From: Plazaster borealis
Lineage: Eukaryota; Echinodermata; Asteroidea; Forcipulatida; Labidiasteridae
DNA: 64,000 bases
Assembly (NCBI GenBank): GCA_021014325.1
Contig: CM037471.1
Coordinates: 16,946,818 to 17,010,817 of the forward strand
Direction of reading: 5' to 3'
In this document: positions 11,512 through 22,379 of the stretch, one piece after another
Layout: each line of letters opens with the position of its first letter
How positions within the stretch are numbered: position 1 is the first letter of the stretch
Position numbers and translations under genes: made by a program
The notes under the pieces: generated by a model
What the model was told of the DNA's origin: nothing
The model's input: the letters and a program-made list of their open reading frames with translations, nothing else
Databases searched by the model: none

Positions 11512-11854
11512 GTATTTAATTTATTTTATTTTAAGCTATAGGGCCTATGAAGTATCTTTCAGTATTTTCTTATAACACATGAATATGCATAGGCCTTTAC
11601 ATGTACTCTTCACAAATTTTGCTACATTTAGATACATTTGTGTATCTTATACGTTTGCAGATTGGTCATTATTCTTTGAGAGTGTCAAGTGAACTCAAAC
11701 ATTACTCTGTAATTCCATCATGTTAATTTAACATTTTGTTTTTCTTGAACTTGAGGTGCGATACCTTTTAATATTAAAAGATTAGTTTATTGTGATTTTT
11801 AATGTATCAAGTTGTAAACCACAAGGGAAACTGACTGGGTACATGTTTTAATGA

Positions 11855-11910
11855 TTTGGGGTTGAACAAAGAAAAAATGACTGGAAATGTTTTCTTTGTT
11901 CAACCCCAAA
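11855..11910 (+). repeat. perfect 21-bp hairpin in intron
   Basis: TTTGGGGTTGAACAAAGAAAA (11855-11875) is exactly complementary to 11890-11910 across a 14-base loop. In the NSF sense transcript it would fold into a 21-bp stem. It may be a remnant of a small palindromic element or a structured RNA. The stem is shorter than usual for a microRNA precursor. Confidence 0.8.
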
Positions 11911-11999
11911 CTATTTTTGTATGTCTCTATTTCATAACCCCCACCATTTTATGAGCAGTAACAGCTTTGAAATGTTCACCATTAGGCATACAAACAAAA

Positions 12000-12957
12000 T
12001 TGTTATGTTGGCTTAATGGGACAAAAAGAATAGGGTAGGTAGGTAGGGATTTATTTATTAACTTTTTTTGTTTTGGTAATCATCACATTCTTTCTTACAA
12101 TTGACTCCTGAACCACATACTTTGATTTCATTCAATTTATTCATTTCAAACTAAAACATAATATCTTTTTTTGTGTAAGTCTTTTTATGTTTTTCCTGTA
12201 GGAAGGGGTTTGTTGTACCTTTGCGGTATGGTTGTACACCAGAAAATTGTTCCAACTAAAACATAAAATCCTTTGAAGTCACAGGAACTTTTATGTAATC
12301 GCACTGACTGGCTGTTCACGTTACAATAAGGAAAAATAATAATCCTTTTCAAATTATTTATGTTGTGCACCTAGGTTTATTTCCAAATCAGTTAAACGAA
12401 ACTTGTGATTTCCAGTTAACTGTTTAACTGTTTCGACCATTCCAATCAAAACTTTAAGCCAGCAGATGTCAACACACTTTCCATGATTAATAGAACACTA
12501 CACCCACTCCTAAGGGTCACAAAACCAGGTCTTAAAACCACAAAGACATAGTGTGCTTGGCTTGTCTTTTGAGTGACAGTATTACAAACTTAAACAAAAT
12601 AACAAACTGCAGAGGATTAAGGTAAGACCTGATTGGATCTCAATAGGAGTGTCAATTATTCTCCCAGGGCTGGAGAGTGTCTGGGGCTGACATTAAATAA
12701 AGAAAAAGGATGTCAGTTTTTTTTTTTTTCACTGTCGGCTTCGTTTTATGGTAGGAAAGGTTTTTTTTTTTAAATCATTGACAAAAAGTTCAAAAATTTA
12801 TCCGGCCGCAAAGGAACGAGTACATGTAGCCGGTGAAATCGCCAGCAGTGGCAACTGGAAAGCACTCTCAGATTTCTATTTAGACTTTAATTATTAAATT
12901 TCTCCCCTTGAAAAACCCCCAAATATTAGGGTCGGTCGGGTTACGCCAACATAACAA
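12000..12957. mobile_element. putative TIR element in short intron
   Basis: TTGTTATGTTGGCTTAA at 12000-12016 and the inverted TTACGCCAACATAACAA at 12941-12957 match at 16 of 17 positions. Inside each end is a GGGTNGGTNGGG block, but in direct rather than inverted orientation. No clear target duplication and no coding frame. It fills more than half of intron 11512-13127. Confidence 0.5.
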
Positions 12958-13127
12958 GTTTCTTTGTAGGCCTCAGTTAAAAGTGGATTGGATGTAGTGT
13001 GTGGTTCCTTTATTGGAATTTCACTGCCCTTGGTATATGATTTAATTGCCTCAGTGGGGGATGGTGGGGTAGTTGTTTTTCAATAAATTAATGTACTGCA
13101 TGAATAAATTTTTGTATTTTAAATTAG

Positions 13128-13216
13128 ATTAATATTGGTGTTAGCATGGCAAATACGCAAGTACTGTTTGAAAAGGCAGAGTCATCAGTCATCAATCTTA
13201 TTGGCAAGTCAATGGG
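13128..13216 (+). CDS. NSF: NSF exon c: last strand of N domain
   Basis: Acceptor ttttaaattag, strong donor gtaagt. In phase 0 it reads INIGVSMANTQVLFEKAES, then SVINLIGKSM and two bases of a Gly codon. This matches the NSF segment I-x-V-G-x-x-x-x-N-x-Q-V-x-F-E-K-A-E...N-L-I-G-K that closes the N domain (about residues 172-199). It exits in phase 2, and the next exon supplies the third base (GG+A). The following intron is 13,511 bp and consists largely of recognisable mobile elements. Confidence 0.93.
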
Positions 13217-14380
13217 GTAAGTGGCAAATGTTTTGTCTGGAAAATTCTGTGTACAATGTGTCTGTTACTAAAGTAGCTTTGTATAGGAGCAAGATTAATA
13301 TGCTTAAAAAAGTTGCATCCCCTTAAGGTGATCCCCTTAAGGTGATCCCCCTGCTTCCGCTTTACATATTGTAAACTTGGGTGTGCTCCCTGGCTACACG
13401 GCAGAAAAAGGTTGTATGGCTTCTGACTGTTACCCCTGAACAAGGATATTTACAAAATGGGCTTTCAATGAAAAGGATGTAAAACCGTTAAAGTTCTGGG
13501 TTTGCCCTCCCTTGAATATTTACTACATTTACATGTTCTGATAACAATCATCATCCCATTACAATTTACCATCACGATTGAAATTGCCCAAAAACATCGC
13601 CCTATTTGATTTTTCATTGTCAAACGGTGTTTCAATGAATTATACCGAGTTAATAAACCTCTTATAAAGCTAAAAGTTGTGTTTGGACAGTCATTAGATA
13701 GGTTTCGTTGGCGTACGGTTAGCGCAACGGTGACTTTAAGTGGCTGTGATGCATCACTCTTTGCGCGTTTATGTCATTTTACACAATCTGTTTGTGGCTG
13801 CCAAAGGACTCACTGGTGCCCTGAGGAGTTTCGGTCTATAAATGTTCCCAAACTTATGAGATGAACACCCAACAAAGGTGTACCCAAGAGACTAGTATTC
13901 ACGACTACTCTATCAAAATGTTCAAACCAGACACAACAAACAGGACGCCGAGGCACTTGTCAATTTGTCCAGATGTGTAGTAGAGTAGAAGAGGTAATAA
14001 TCTGGAATTTAATCAATAACAAGAACAACTTATAAGAAAAATACATAAAGTTCAACAATTAGAACAAATGGAACTATTATTAAACAATGCTAAAACCGTG
14101 TTGAAAAGATACAGAATGAACTTGGTTGATTTACTTTCCTCAACTTTCGCTTTCAGAATTAGCTGTAGAATCTCTTAAAATGCACCATATTATTTCTCTG
14201 GTGATTCATGAATATGACTAAAACTAGACCTGAATTTGTTACAAACAAATACTGGGGTTTCGGCTTATTTTGAATCCTAAACTTTGAATTTATATGATAT
14301 TTTGACATCACGATGACGAAAACATTTTTTTTCGTACAAACTTTGGTATACGCTACAAGATGGCACAAAGATTGTGACTT
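13217..14380. other. intron, no gene seen
   Basis: Contains a short direct duplication (ccccttaaggtgat at about 13320-13346). No coding or mobile element recognised. Confidence 0.5.
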
Positions 14381-14389
14381 TATGACATG

Positions 14390-14600
14390 TGGTTAAGGAT
14401 TGTTCATTTTTTGTTTGGACCGGAAGAAAAGATCAAAGTGGGGTCATGTTTTTAATAATAACAAATGTGTCATAGCTCCGAGACATTACAAAGATTTTGA
14501 CTTTATGACATGTGGTTCACGAGATATGTATTTTAAATTTTAGAGCTTCCTGTTTGTACCGGAAGTAAAGGTCAAAGGGGGGTCGTAAGTTACAAGATAG
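14390..14600. repeat. copies of the ACCGGAAG...GGTCAAA(T/G)GGGGTC dispersed repeat
   Basis: Two partial units: gtttggaccggaagaaaaga (from 14415) and gtttgtaccggaagtaaagg (from 14551), each followed by gatcaaagtggggtc or gtcaaaggggggtc. The same family is at 34845-34990 and 36994-37294. Confidence 0.6.
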
Positions 14601-14625
14601 GTTACAAAACTGCTCAAGTATTTTA

Positions 14626-15524
14626 TAACGTCCGTCGATATATTGATATTACTCAAATACTCGATACTATTTTGACATCGATATCGCCGATGTCACTTTT
14701 TTAATCATATCGAATATAATTCTTTTTTGATGTATCTAAAATTTGGATGTTCCTAAATGATATTGAAAACACCGAAAGAGTGTCAGATTATCCAGAAAAT
14801 CTCAGGGTTTTAGTATTAGAAAAGCTGCCGTAGCTTACAACATTTGAGTAGGCGACCAACTGCGCGTTCTCTGTGTTTCACCCGCAGCCCGCAGCCGTAG
14901 TTCACGACCGCTTGCACAGTAAAACCTCAATGCAGAAATATTTACATGCTTCCTTACAGATGAATTCTCACAGCCTCTGGTTGCTGCCGCATCCCACAAG
15001 TAAAACATAAGAAAAACCTCGGAGCCAGACTGTAGAACTTATAGCTCTACCTTATCTAGACTGTATATTATGTACATGTAGTGTATCGCGGAGCCAGACT
15101 TCATCCTTTTGATGCATGTGTTCTAGGCTAAACTCACCAAGTTGTGACTTGTGAGCACATGTGGTGGGCCAACTTCTGACGTGACATGTCTATAGTAGCG
15201 GGGCCTATTTTTCTACCTCCATGGTTAGACAGAAAACGAGCTGGATATCTTTAATTTACAGGTAGATTTTCTTTAAAAATACTATAAATTAAATAATTAA
15301 TACTTAGGCAAAAGTTTGAAGGACCACATGGACGATGTTCCACTCTCCAGACTGTACAGCTGCTACACCAAAACACAATCTCAAAGCCGCCCTACAACTT
15401 GGTAAATTAAGCGCTGTTTTTAGGCTTCACGGGAAATAATATATCGAGTATACTCGATATTGAATTTTCGATATATTTATTTTCGATATCTATTATTATA
15501 AAAAACTGACATCGACGGATGTTA
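14626..15524. mobile_element. TIR element with 8-bp target duplication (hAT-like)
   Basis: Ends TAACGTCCGTCGATAT (14626-14641) and, inverted, TAACATCCGTCGATGT (15509-15524) match at 14 of 16 positions. Flanks are gtatttta (14618-14625) and gtattttt (15525-15532), a target duplication with one difference. The sub-terminal zones are packed with TATCGATATCGA-type words in both orientations. No transposase frame; 899 bp. The 8-bp duplication suggests the hAT superfamily. Confidence 0.65.
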
Positions 15525-15532
15525 GTATTTTT

Positions 15533-16994
15533 AACTCTTTGACTATGCTTCAGACGATATACAATTTTAAATAATAAACTACCACGCCAAGGTTAAATTT
15601 ATTATTAAACTCTACCGCACAGACCTTGAAATGAATTGTGGTGGGAGAATTCATTGAATTTACGTGGGGATAAACTGCTACTAATATCCCTAAAACGCTT
15701 CCGTATTAAATCATTTGTAATTGTCTAAATCACCCTATAACGCGTCTGTGTTTAAGTGTCTTTGTACTTATCTTCATATCCCAAAATGCGAGAGGGTGTT
15801 AATACAAGTCCACCATTGGTTTTATTAGGCCGTCGTTAGATAAACCATAGCAAAGCAGTGAACCAAATGCATAAATGGAAAGTCCAAAGGTCGGAACGAT
15901 GCCACGCGTGGGATAATGGCTGTGTGTGATAATGGCCCGTATGCTACGTACGGCGTGAATTACTAGTAATGTACACAGACACGGCGATCATGCTTATTTG
16001 ACGGGCGTTTTTAAATTGGTAATATCGTCAAGAAAGGAATGAAAAACACTCAACACAACTGCTGCCTGATCTAAGTTAGAGCACAAGCTTTCATTTGATG
16101 TGTCGTTTGTGTGTTTTAAGACTGTAATTCCTGAGATCGAACGATAACAAATTTCCCTGGTTAATGCTATGAGAACTGTTCGGATAGAAAAATAATAGGA
16201 AAACAAAATAAAAATCTTGACGATTACAAAGGTGGTTTCGGGGGTAAGGCCGAAACCCCCAATAATTAAGAAAAATATAGCTTACCAAATTGGGGCCTTT
16301 GAAGTCCAATAAAGGGTGAAGAACTTGAAGGACTCAGAACTTTCTGTAGAACTAGTTTAAAGCATACTGCTAAGTGCTATCACATGTGCAATAAAGATGG
16401 CTGCAGTTTGTTTACATGTGTGTGTTAAAACAATGCAGCACTTGTACCCACACATAGTTCCCTCATACACACATACAATGCACAAGGTCACGAACTAAGT
16501 GGGAAAAAGGTTGAAACTAACTAACATGTAGCAGGCTCTTTCTCAGGCATAGTTTCACTTAATTTAATTGTATCTTTATTCTCTAAGGGAAAATAAACTA
16601 TTTGAATCTGATTTCATTAGGTGGATACTTACATGTATCAATGTATTAAATGAAATAACTTTTAAAATAACTTCACTGCACACGATGCTGCTGCAGTGGC
16701 ACTGTTTAAGTGTAAAAGTTTTCTCGACACGAGTAACAGCGGCACTACACGTAAGTAAAAAACGAATAGTAAAACTAGTTAAATGTCTGCAATTTCCTCT
16801 AATTTTGAAAAGAAAAACCAAACTTAACAACAGACGAATACTTTATGGTCCGTCATAATTCATTTGAGGTTGGATTTCTTTTTGTGATTTCTTTTGTGAT
16901 GTGTGAGTTTTGGTTGTCTGAGTTTTGGTTGTCTGTTTTGACTAAATTTGTGTGATGTCAAAACAATTGTTGATTATCTGTAAGTTTGTCTAAA
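15533..16994. other. intron, no gene seen
   Basis: Short open frames at 15994-16309 and 16568-16858 lack motifs. A small hairpin (ggtttcgg/ccgaaacc) lies near 16235-16258. Confidence 0.45.
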
Positions 16995-16999
16995 TCAAA

Positions 17000-17186
17000 C
17001 CTGGGCCACTCTGGATTGTATGTGATCCTCTTTAATATCCGTGCATTTTTCAAGAGAAGATGATATAAAGTCATAATCTTCATCCTCAATCGCCAGTTCA
17101 AGCAAATTCATGGGTTGTGTATTTTGAAGATTGCGCCCTGTGTAGCCTATTGAAAACGTAACCAGGGTCGTCATCGTAACCTGCAC
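17000..17186 (-). other. candidate antisense exon, unknown
   Basis: On the - strand an open frame of 62 codons begins just inside a possible acceptor (gttgtgtgcag) and ends at CCCAG followed by gtttga, a possible donor. It reads MNLLELAIEDEDYDFISSSL then EKCTDIKEDHIQSRVAQ, an acidic, coding-like composition. No family recognised. It could be part of a mobile element or a nested antisense gene. Confidence 0.25.
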
Positions 17187-17235
17187 ACAACACCGTCAGA
17201 ACGGTTCGCACGGATAGCTAATTGGAGTCGTACGT

Positions 17236-18577
17236 GGGCCATTCTCTAAAAAGTGAGCCTGAACCATCAAAATTTAAACCTATTCGTACAGTAATGTTAT
17301 TGGTTTCATGCTTGTGGCAAAATGAATGAATTTAGTAATTCTGAAAAAAAATGTAAAAAAAGTGTGGTTTGAGTCAGAAATCATCAATTTCCGTGAAAAT
17401 CATTTCCCTCCCCCCCAAATTTTACCAAAAATTGTAGTTTCTTGTTTTTCATGTAAATTTTTTCAAATAATGCATTTCTTTTAAGTGGAGTAAAAAATGT
17501 TATCTTTGAGGGTATTTTAAATTGTTTTTCCCATAAAAAAAATCAAAAAATCAAAATGGGGTGTTTACGGCCTCTTCGGTTTTTGTTCCAAAATACACGT
17601 CACACACGTAACAAAAATACATAAAAGTTTTAATCTAAACATAACTGAAAAAGAAAAAAAGTCTTACTTTATATTGTAAACAAGTTTGATAGTCCCTAAA
17701 TTATTATTACAAAAACTTTTTTTAAAAATCACAAAATTCAGGAAAATACAGAAAAATAAGGGGTCACACACGTAACATTTGTACCAAATATTACGTGTGT
17801 GACCTTCAAAAACTCATTGTCTATGCACAATTTTTTTTTAATTTTATTTGTTTGTTATTTTTTTTGTGGACTTCAGATCAAATTCACAAAAATCATGAAG
17901 AAAACCATTAATTTTAGAATGCCCCAGATTGCATAGTAGGGCTTTTAAAACCAAGAAAAACACAAAGTAGAAAACATTCTGAGGACCTCGTTTCAATTCA
18001 ATGTGCTTTAGGCCAAACTTCAGAAATTTGGGTCCAGAGTGCCCCACAGTTTTGAAAAATCCTGGGGAGAACACTGACTGCATTGCTCTTTTTGTTTGCA
18101 GTCATAATTAAACTGTGTTTAGGACAACATTCCTGATCAAAAACAAGTGAGCCAATTGTCACACACGTAACAGAGTTTCCAGTCACACACGTAACGCCAC
18201 TTTTTCTATCGCCACATGAAAAAAACAAAAAATCTTCTCAGATGACCATTGCCATTATTATGGGCCAAGTCTATTTTCACTGTCTATAGAAGTTTTAAGA
18301 AATAAAGCTCAGCCAAATCACAGAGTTTTAAGAAACAAAATGACGAGTCAAATATTTGTAGTTGTCTGATGTCACACACGTAACAGACAAACTTTTTCCT
18401 GTAAAATTAAACCACCAGAAAAATTTGTACTAAATGATTTACTATTAAATAAGGTGATCTCTGCAGTTGATTTGTATACTATATTAACACAAAATAATTC
18501 AAAAGCAGAAAAAATATTCCAAACAGTTTGCTTCAAAAAGACTTCCAAATGTCACACACGTAACGGGAGAATGGCCC
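17236..18577. mobile_element. TIR element carrying seven GTCACACACGTAAC motifs
   Basis: Ends GGGCCATTCTC (17236-17246) and inverted GAGAATGGCCC (18567-18577). The exact 14-mer GTCACACACGTAAC lies at 17599, 17763, 18158, 18182, 18371 and 18551; an inverted copy, lacking only the outermost base match, is at 17791-17803. The last copy abuts the right end directly. No transposase-like frame. The motif could be a multi-site binding element for a transposase or host factor. Superfamily unknown; no clear target duplication. Confidence 0.6.
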
Positions 18578-18934
18578 CCGTACACTCTAACTGTGCGCCA
18601 ACAAAACCTCGCTATTAAAATGAATTATGTGTTTCAGGGCAACAAGGAAACTCCAAAAGTGTTTTTTTCCCAGAGAGATTAGGACATTTTTTGGTGGACT
18701 TGCCGATCTGCCAATGGCAAGACGAGAGCAAGTTCATGTACATGTACATGTAATCCCTAATGAATTTTTACTTTTTTGCTGTCAAATTGGTATTCTACAC
18801 AGCGTTAATGAATTTTCCTTTTGATTGTCGACTTCGTACTTGTGCTGCTTAACAAATTTTCCCATTGACTTGATTACTAAAAGACGCCATGCGCCTGGGC
18901 TGAATTACCACAGAAAAAATATTGGTTGTTTATA

Positions 18935-19735
18935 TTAAAGGGGCACACCGGTTTACTGTTTACGTAATTTAGTGACCTAGAATTATAGACAACTATTTTT
19001 ATATGTTTTTAATTTTGTTTTTTGACATAAATGTCACGTAATTAACGAGAAATGATCGGAAAAAACAAAAGCGGTCAAAGGTCAGCGTATACGCTTTACC
19101 AGCTGTTGGAAGTGTCAAATTTACGGGATATTGCTGCGCTCTTTTGCAAGTAGACTGGTGCTCTGTTTATGTAAATTTTATTACTATGGCGAGGCATGAG
19201 GATCCAGTCTACATATCCACCCAACTCAAAGGCGAGTAGGCGAGTATAAACAACCGACATAATACACGCATCAGTCCAATGCTTATGGTCCAATCTACGT
19301 TCTACGTACGGGATATGCCCAAGGTTTACGTTCTGCTAGCTCCCACGCTGGTGCGCCGTAAAACACGCTTCGGTTGCACGGACTCTCTGAATGCAAATCT
19401 TACGTTCAATTTTTCATCATTATTTACAACTTGTATCCATAATCTGAATACATAGTCTTTTTTGTCAAATACTACTTCTAATAATAATTGGTTCAGTAAT
19501 TTACTTTTATACGGCTGGAAGTAAAACTATCTCCGAAGATCACGAGGGTATCTGAACCAAAAAAGTGGTTAGGATAACCCATGTGACCTTTGTTTTTTGA
19601 AAAATACGTAAAAACGGCCAAATTTGATGGTTTCTTTTCTCAATTGTTCTTCTCCATTCCTGGTAGACCTTTAGAGTAATGTTTTAGTGTATTTTGTAGC
19701 CTAAATAGCCCAACGAAGCCGGTGTGTCCCTTTAA
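18935..19735. mobile_element. TTAA-flanked TIR element
   Basis: Left end TTAA-AGGGGCACACCGG (from 18935) and right end CCGGTGTGTCCCT-TTAA (to 19735) are inverted copies with one mismatch in 13. TTAA at both borders fits piggyBac or Kolobok-type insertion. About 0.8 kb, no coding frame. Confidence 0.7.
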
Positions 19736-20284
19736 GTTTGGAGTTTATTTTAAAAGGGTAGCCTCCGCAGTTTTGTTTTAAAACTGCTCATATTCTTTAG
19801 GTGTCTTCATCCACAGTCTGTAATCAATAGGCCAATTCTCTTGTGGATTCTTTCGACTGCTCAGTGGCACCATTTGGCGTGGTGATTTTGCAGGTTTGCC
19901 ACCCTTTCAATCATCATAGTGGACCACAGCTAAGGTCGAACCCTAAGGTCAAAGGTATACTTTATTATTTGAGTGTAGAACTTTAGTGTAGAGTGTAGGT
20001 CCATTTACATTAATTTTCGTGACCCATTATATTGTTTTAGTCGCTCACCAGCTTCCCTTAGCCTTGCTCCCTGTTTCCGAATTCAACTTGGTTCCCATTC
20101 CCGAGAAACAAAATTTTTGTCAATTATTCTGCCTGTGAACATCAGACCGGATATGATTTTTTCCTCCAGTGGAATGTTAAAAGTGGCAAATTTAAGTGCA
20201 TGTCTGCTGCAAAACAAAGAGATGTGTTTCCCATCTCTCACTAAAATCCTGAAAGCTGCGCCCTTTCATTTATTTGTTATTATC
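19736..20284. other. intron with one end of the hAT-like family
   Basis: At about 19920-19946 the sequence agtggaccacagctaaggtc followed by gaaccct matches the right end of the elements at 62084-63362 and 35689-36274. A matching left end was not found, so this is a fragment. Confidence 0.45.
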
Positions 20285-20390
20285 AGTATTGAACTCTTCT
20301 ATAAAAGACTAAAACAATTCTGTTTCCTTTATAAAACAGATTTGTCACAGTGATTGAAAGAAATGTCAAAGCAAAACAAAAAAGTTTGTC
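20285..20390 (+). mobile_element. LINE 3'-end fragment, duplicate of 25770-25860
   Basis: 20288-20378 and 25770-25860 align over 91 bases without gaps and with about four differences. Both encode IELFYKRLKQ-x-x-FL-x-KTDLSQ and a stop, resembling the C-terminal F-K-K-R-L-K-T-F-L-F tail of L2-type LINE proteins. So this is a second 3' fragment of the LINE at 24200-25860. Confidence 0.65.
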
Positions 20391-20569
20391 ATATGCTTTG
20401 CAAGGATTTGAAATATTTTCAAACCTTTTAAACCTTAATTGTTTTTAAACAATGTTAGTTTAATTTAACATGAAGAGTTCATTTATACTCCAGTCAGGAC
20501 TACTCCAATACTGTTATCATTTCTGTCCATAAGCCAGGCATGTCTCTGTCACGGCAATGTTGTTGTTAG

Positions 20570-21750
20570 CGTTGTCACTACGCCGGTCGGTGCCGGTCGG
20601 GCCTGCCGGCACTCGGAGATTCCCGACCGGCACTTTTCCTTGCTAACAGCTTTACCGACCGGCACTATTTCGACCGGCAATGCTGAATATTTCATTACTT
20701 TGTCATCAGAAGCCAACAATAAATTCCAGTATTTATGACAAAATACATCGCGTTTCGTTTTAATATCCATTCCTGACAGTCCCTGACAATTTCTGACAAA
20801 TACTCACCATAACTTCTCATTTTCGTGCGTCTTAATTTATTTTGTCCCGGTCTGGTTGTACCGTATCAACTACCGTGCAAATATGCAGCAATGTGCTACG
20901 TAACGTCTACCTTATTCGCGGGACTGCAACTTTTCACGTGTAGTAGTTCCGCCCCAACTTGACAATCGCCCAACTATAGTTGGAATCGCAGTATCTCATT
21001 GCAGTGAGGTTACCGTCAGAGCTCTATGGGCGATCCCAACTATAGTTGCGGCTCCCCAACTGTATTACTCAAGGTGCTATAGTTTGGGCGATTGCCAAGT
21101 TTGGCAGTGACGGATCATTCATAGTGATTTTCCCTTTGCCTGCACGTGCAATTCCACTGGCGCTTGTGTATGATCTACTGTATTATTGTGGACAGCTGAT
21201 TGTGGACAAGCCTATTAATTTGTTGTTTATACAATATAAAAGTTTTGAGTTCATCATTTGCTCGTAATCATGCCGCTATCGCAGCGAAGTATTATTAGTT
21301 TCTTTAGAATCTTCAATAAATCGGACAAACTTGGCAGCATGGGGTAAACTTACCTATTGAATAATAGAATAATCCTGTAACTGTACAATGAATGAACGAA
21401 GCTTGGCAGGCTCAACACGCTATCGCCGTGTTGCCTCGATCTTGTTGTCAGCTGCTTGTTGTATTTTCTGTATCTCCATGGTTCGTTCATCCATGGTTCG
21501 TTTGGCGCCTTAAGTTTTAAGGCATAAGGTAGGGGTGGTGGTGGTGCCATTTCGTTAAGTAAATATTTTGTTAAAAATTTGATAGAAATTATAGCAATTG
21601 TCATTGTCTGCTATGATGTATTGTTTCATCAAAAGAGATGCTTACTGCATGGCGTCCATTGCAACGCTCACTTCACATTTTTAGCGTGAATTTTACTATC
21701 TTGAAAAAAAAATTCCGACCGGCACTAAATTTGGGCTAGTGACAACACTG
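20570..21750. mobile_element. non-autonomous hAT element with 8-bp target duplication
   Basis: Flanked by identical GTTGTTAG at 20562-20569 and 21751-21758. The left end CGTTGTCACTA and the right end, read inverted as CAGTGTTGTCACTAG, share GTTGTCACTA, followed in both by GTGCCGGTCGG-type sub-terminal repeats (gccggtcgg and ccgaccggc occur several times). An 8-bp duplication and a CAGTG start are typical of hAT. The - strand at 20770-20549 is open for 73 codons, but no BED or dimerisation domain is recognisable. A smaller TIR element is nested inside. Confidence 0.85.
20956..21102. mobile_element. nested 147-bp MITE inside the hAT element
   Basis: Left end AACTTGACAATCGCCCAACT then ATAG, right end inverted AACTTGGCAATCGCCCAAAC then TATAG: a TIR of about 24 bp with one mismatch and one gap. 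AACTATAGTTGG-type words recur inside. It sits wholly within the hAT element, so it inserted later. Confidence 0.7.
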
Positions 21751-21758
21751 GTTGTTAG

Positions 21759-22115
21759 GCATCTCAAGGACTTTGCATAATAAAAACTTTGCAAAATGAT
21801 GGGGGATGTAAATTTTGCTAGTTCCGAATCGTTTGTTTTCTTATGAATATAGGAGAATGCAATGAACACCAAATGTGTTTCTGTCAAATATAGCGAGCTG
21901 CGGAATCCAGAGACTGCACAAAATAACCTCAAATTCCTTTGTGTTTTGAAGCATTAAACTACTATAATGTTAAAAAAAAAATTATTGATCAAGTGTATTC
22001 CTGATCACTACCCAAATCCAATAGAGCTGCTAAAAACAGTGAAGTATTTATATTACAATGGTGACTTTTATTTGACGATTCCTAGAGAACTTTTTATTTT
22101 TTTCTGCATCATATC
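21759..22115. other. intron, no gene seen
   Basis: AT-rich; short open frames on the - strand at 21696-21932 without motifs. Confidence 0.45.
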
Positions 22116-22370
22116 ACTTGTGTTATATCGCCGTATTATTGCGTTATATCATCATTATGTTGCATTAAATTGCCATAATGTGTTATATCGCTGTATTTTA
22201 TTGTTATGGTATGGCGATTTAATGCAATACATGTAGTACACCGATAATTGCAATGAAATAAAGCGATATGACACCATAAAATGAACAGTACAGTGATACA
22301 TCGCAATAAAATACGGCAAACGTAACGCAATTAAATATGGCGACATAACGCAATAGTATGCCGAATACAC
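22116..22370. repeat. degenerate array of GCGATATAA / TTGCATTA words
   Basis: Over about 250 bp the words tatatcgc, gcgttat, tgcatta and their complements gcgatat, ataacgca and taatgca alternate, first mostly one orientation, then the other (for instance gcgttatatcatcattatgt early and gcgacataacgcaatag late). It looks like an eroded tandem repeat arranged as an imperfect inverted repeat, lying just before a LINE fragment. Confidence 0.55.
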
Positions 22371-22379
22371 CCTTCCAAC

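Noticed and set aside
18000..18228. Protein with repeated VTCVT on the - strand
   Set aside because: The repeats are simply the 14-mer GTTACGTGTGTGAC read in one frame; other copies of the motif fall in different frames with stops.
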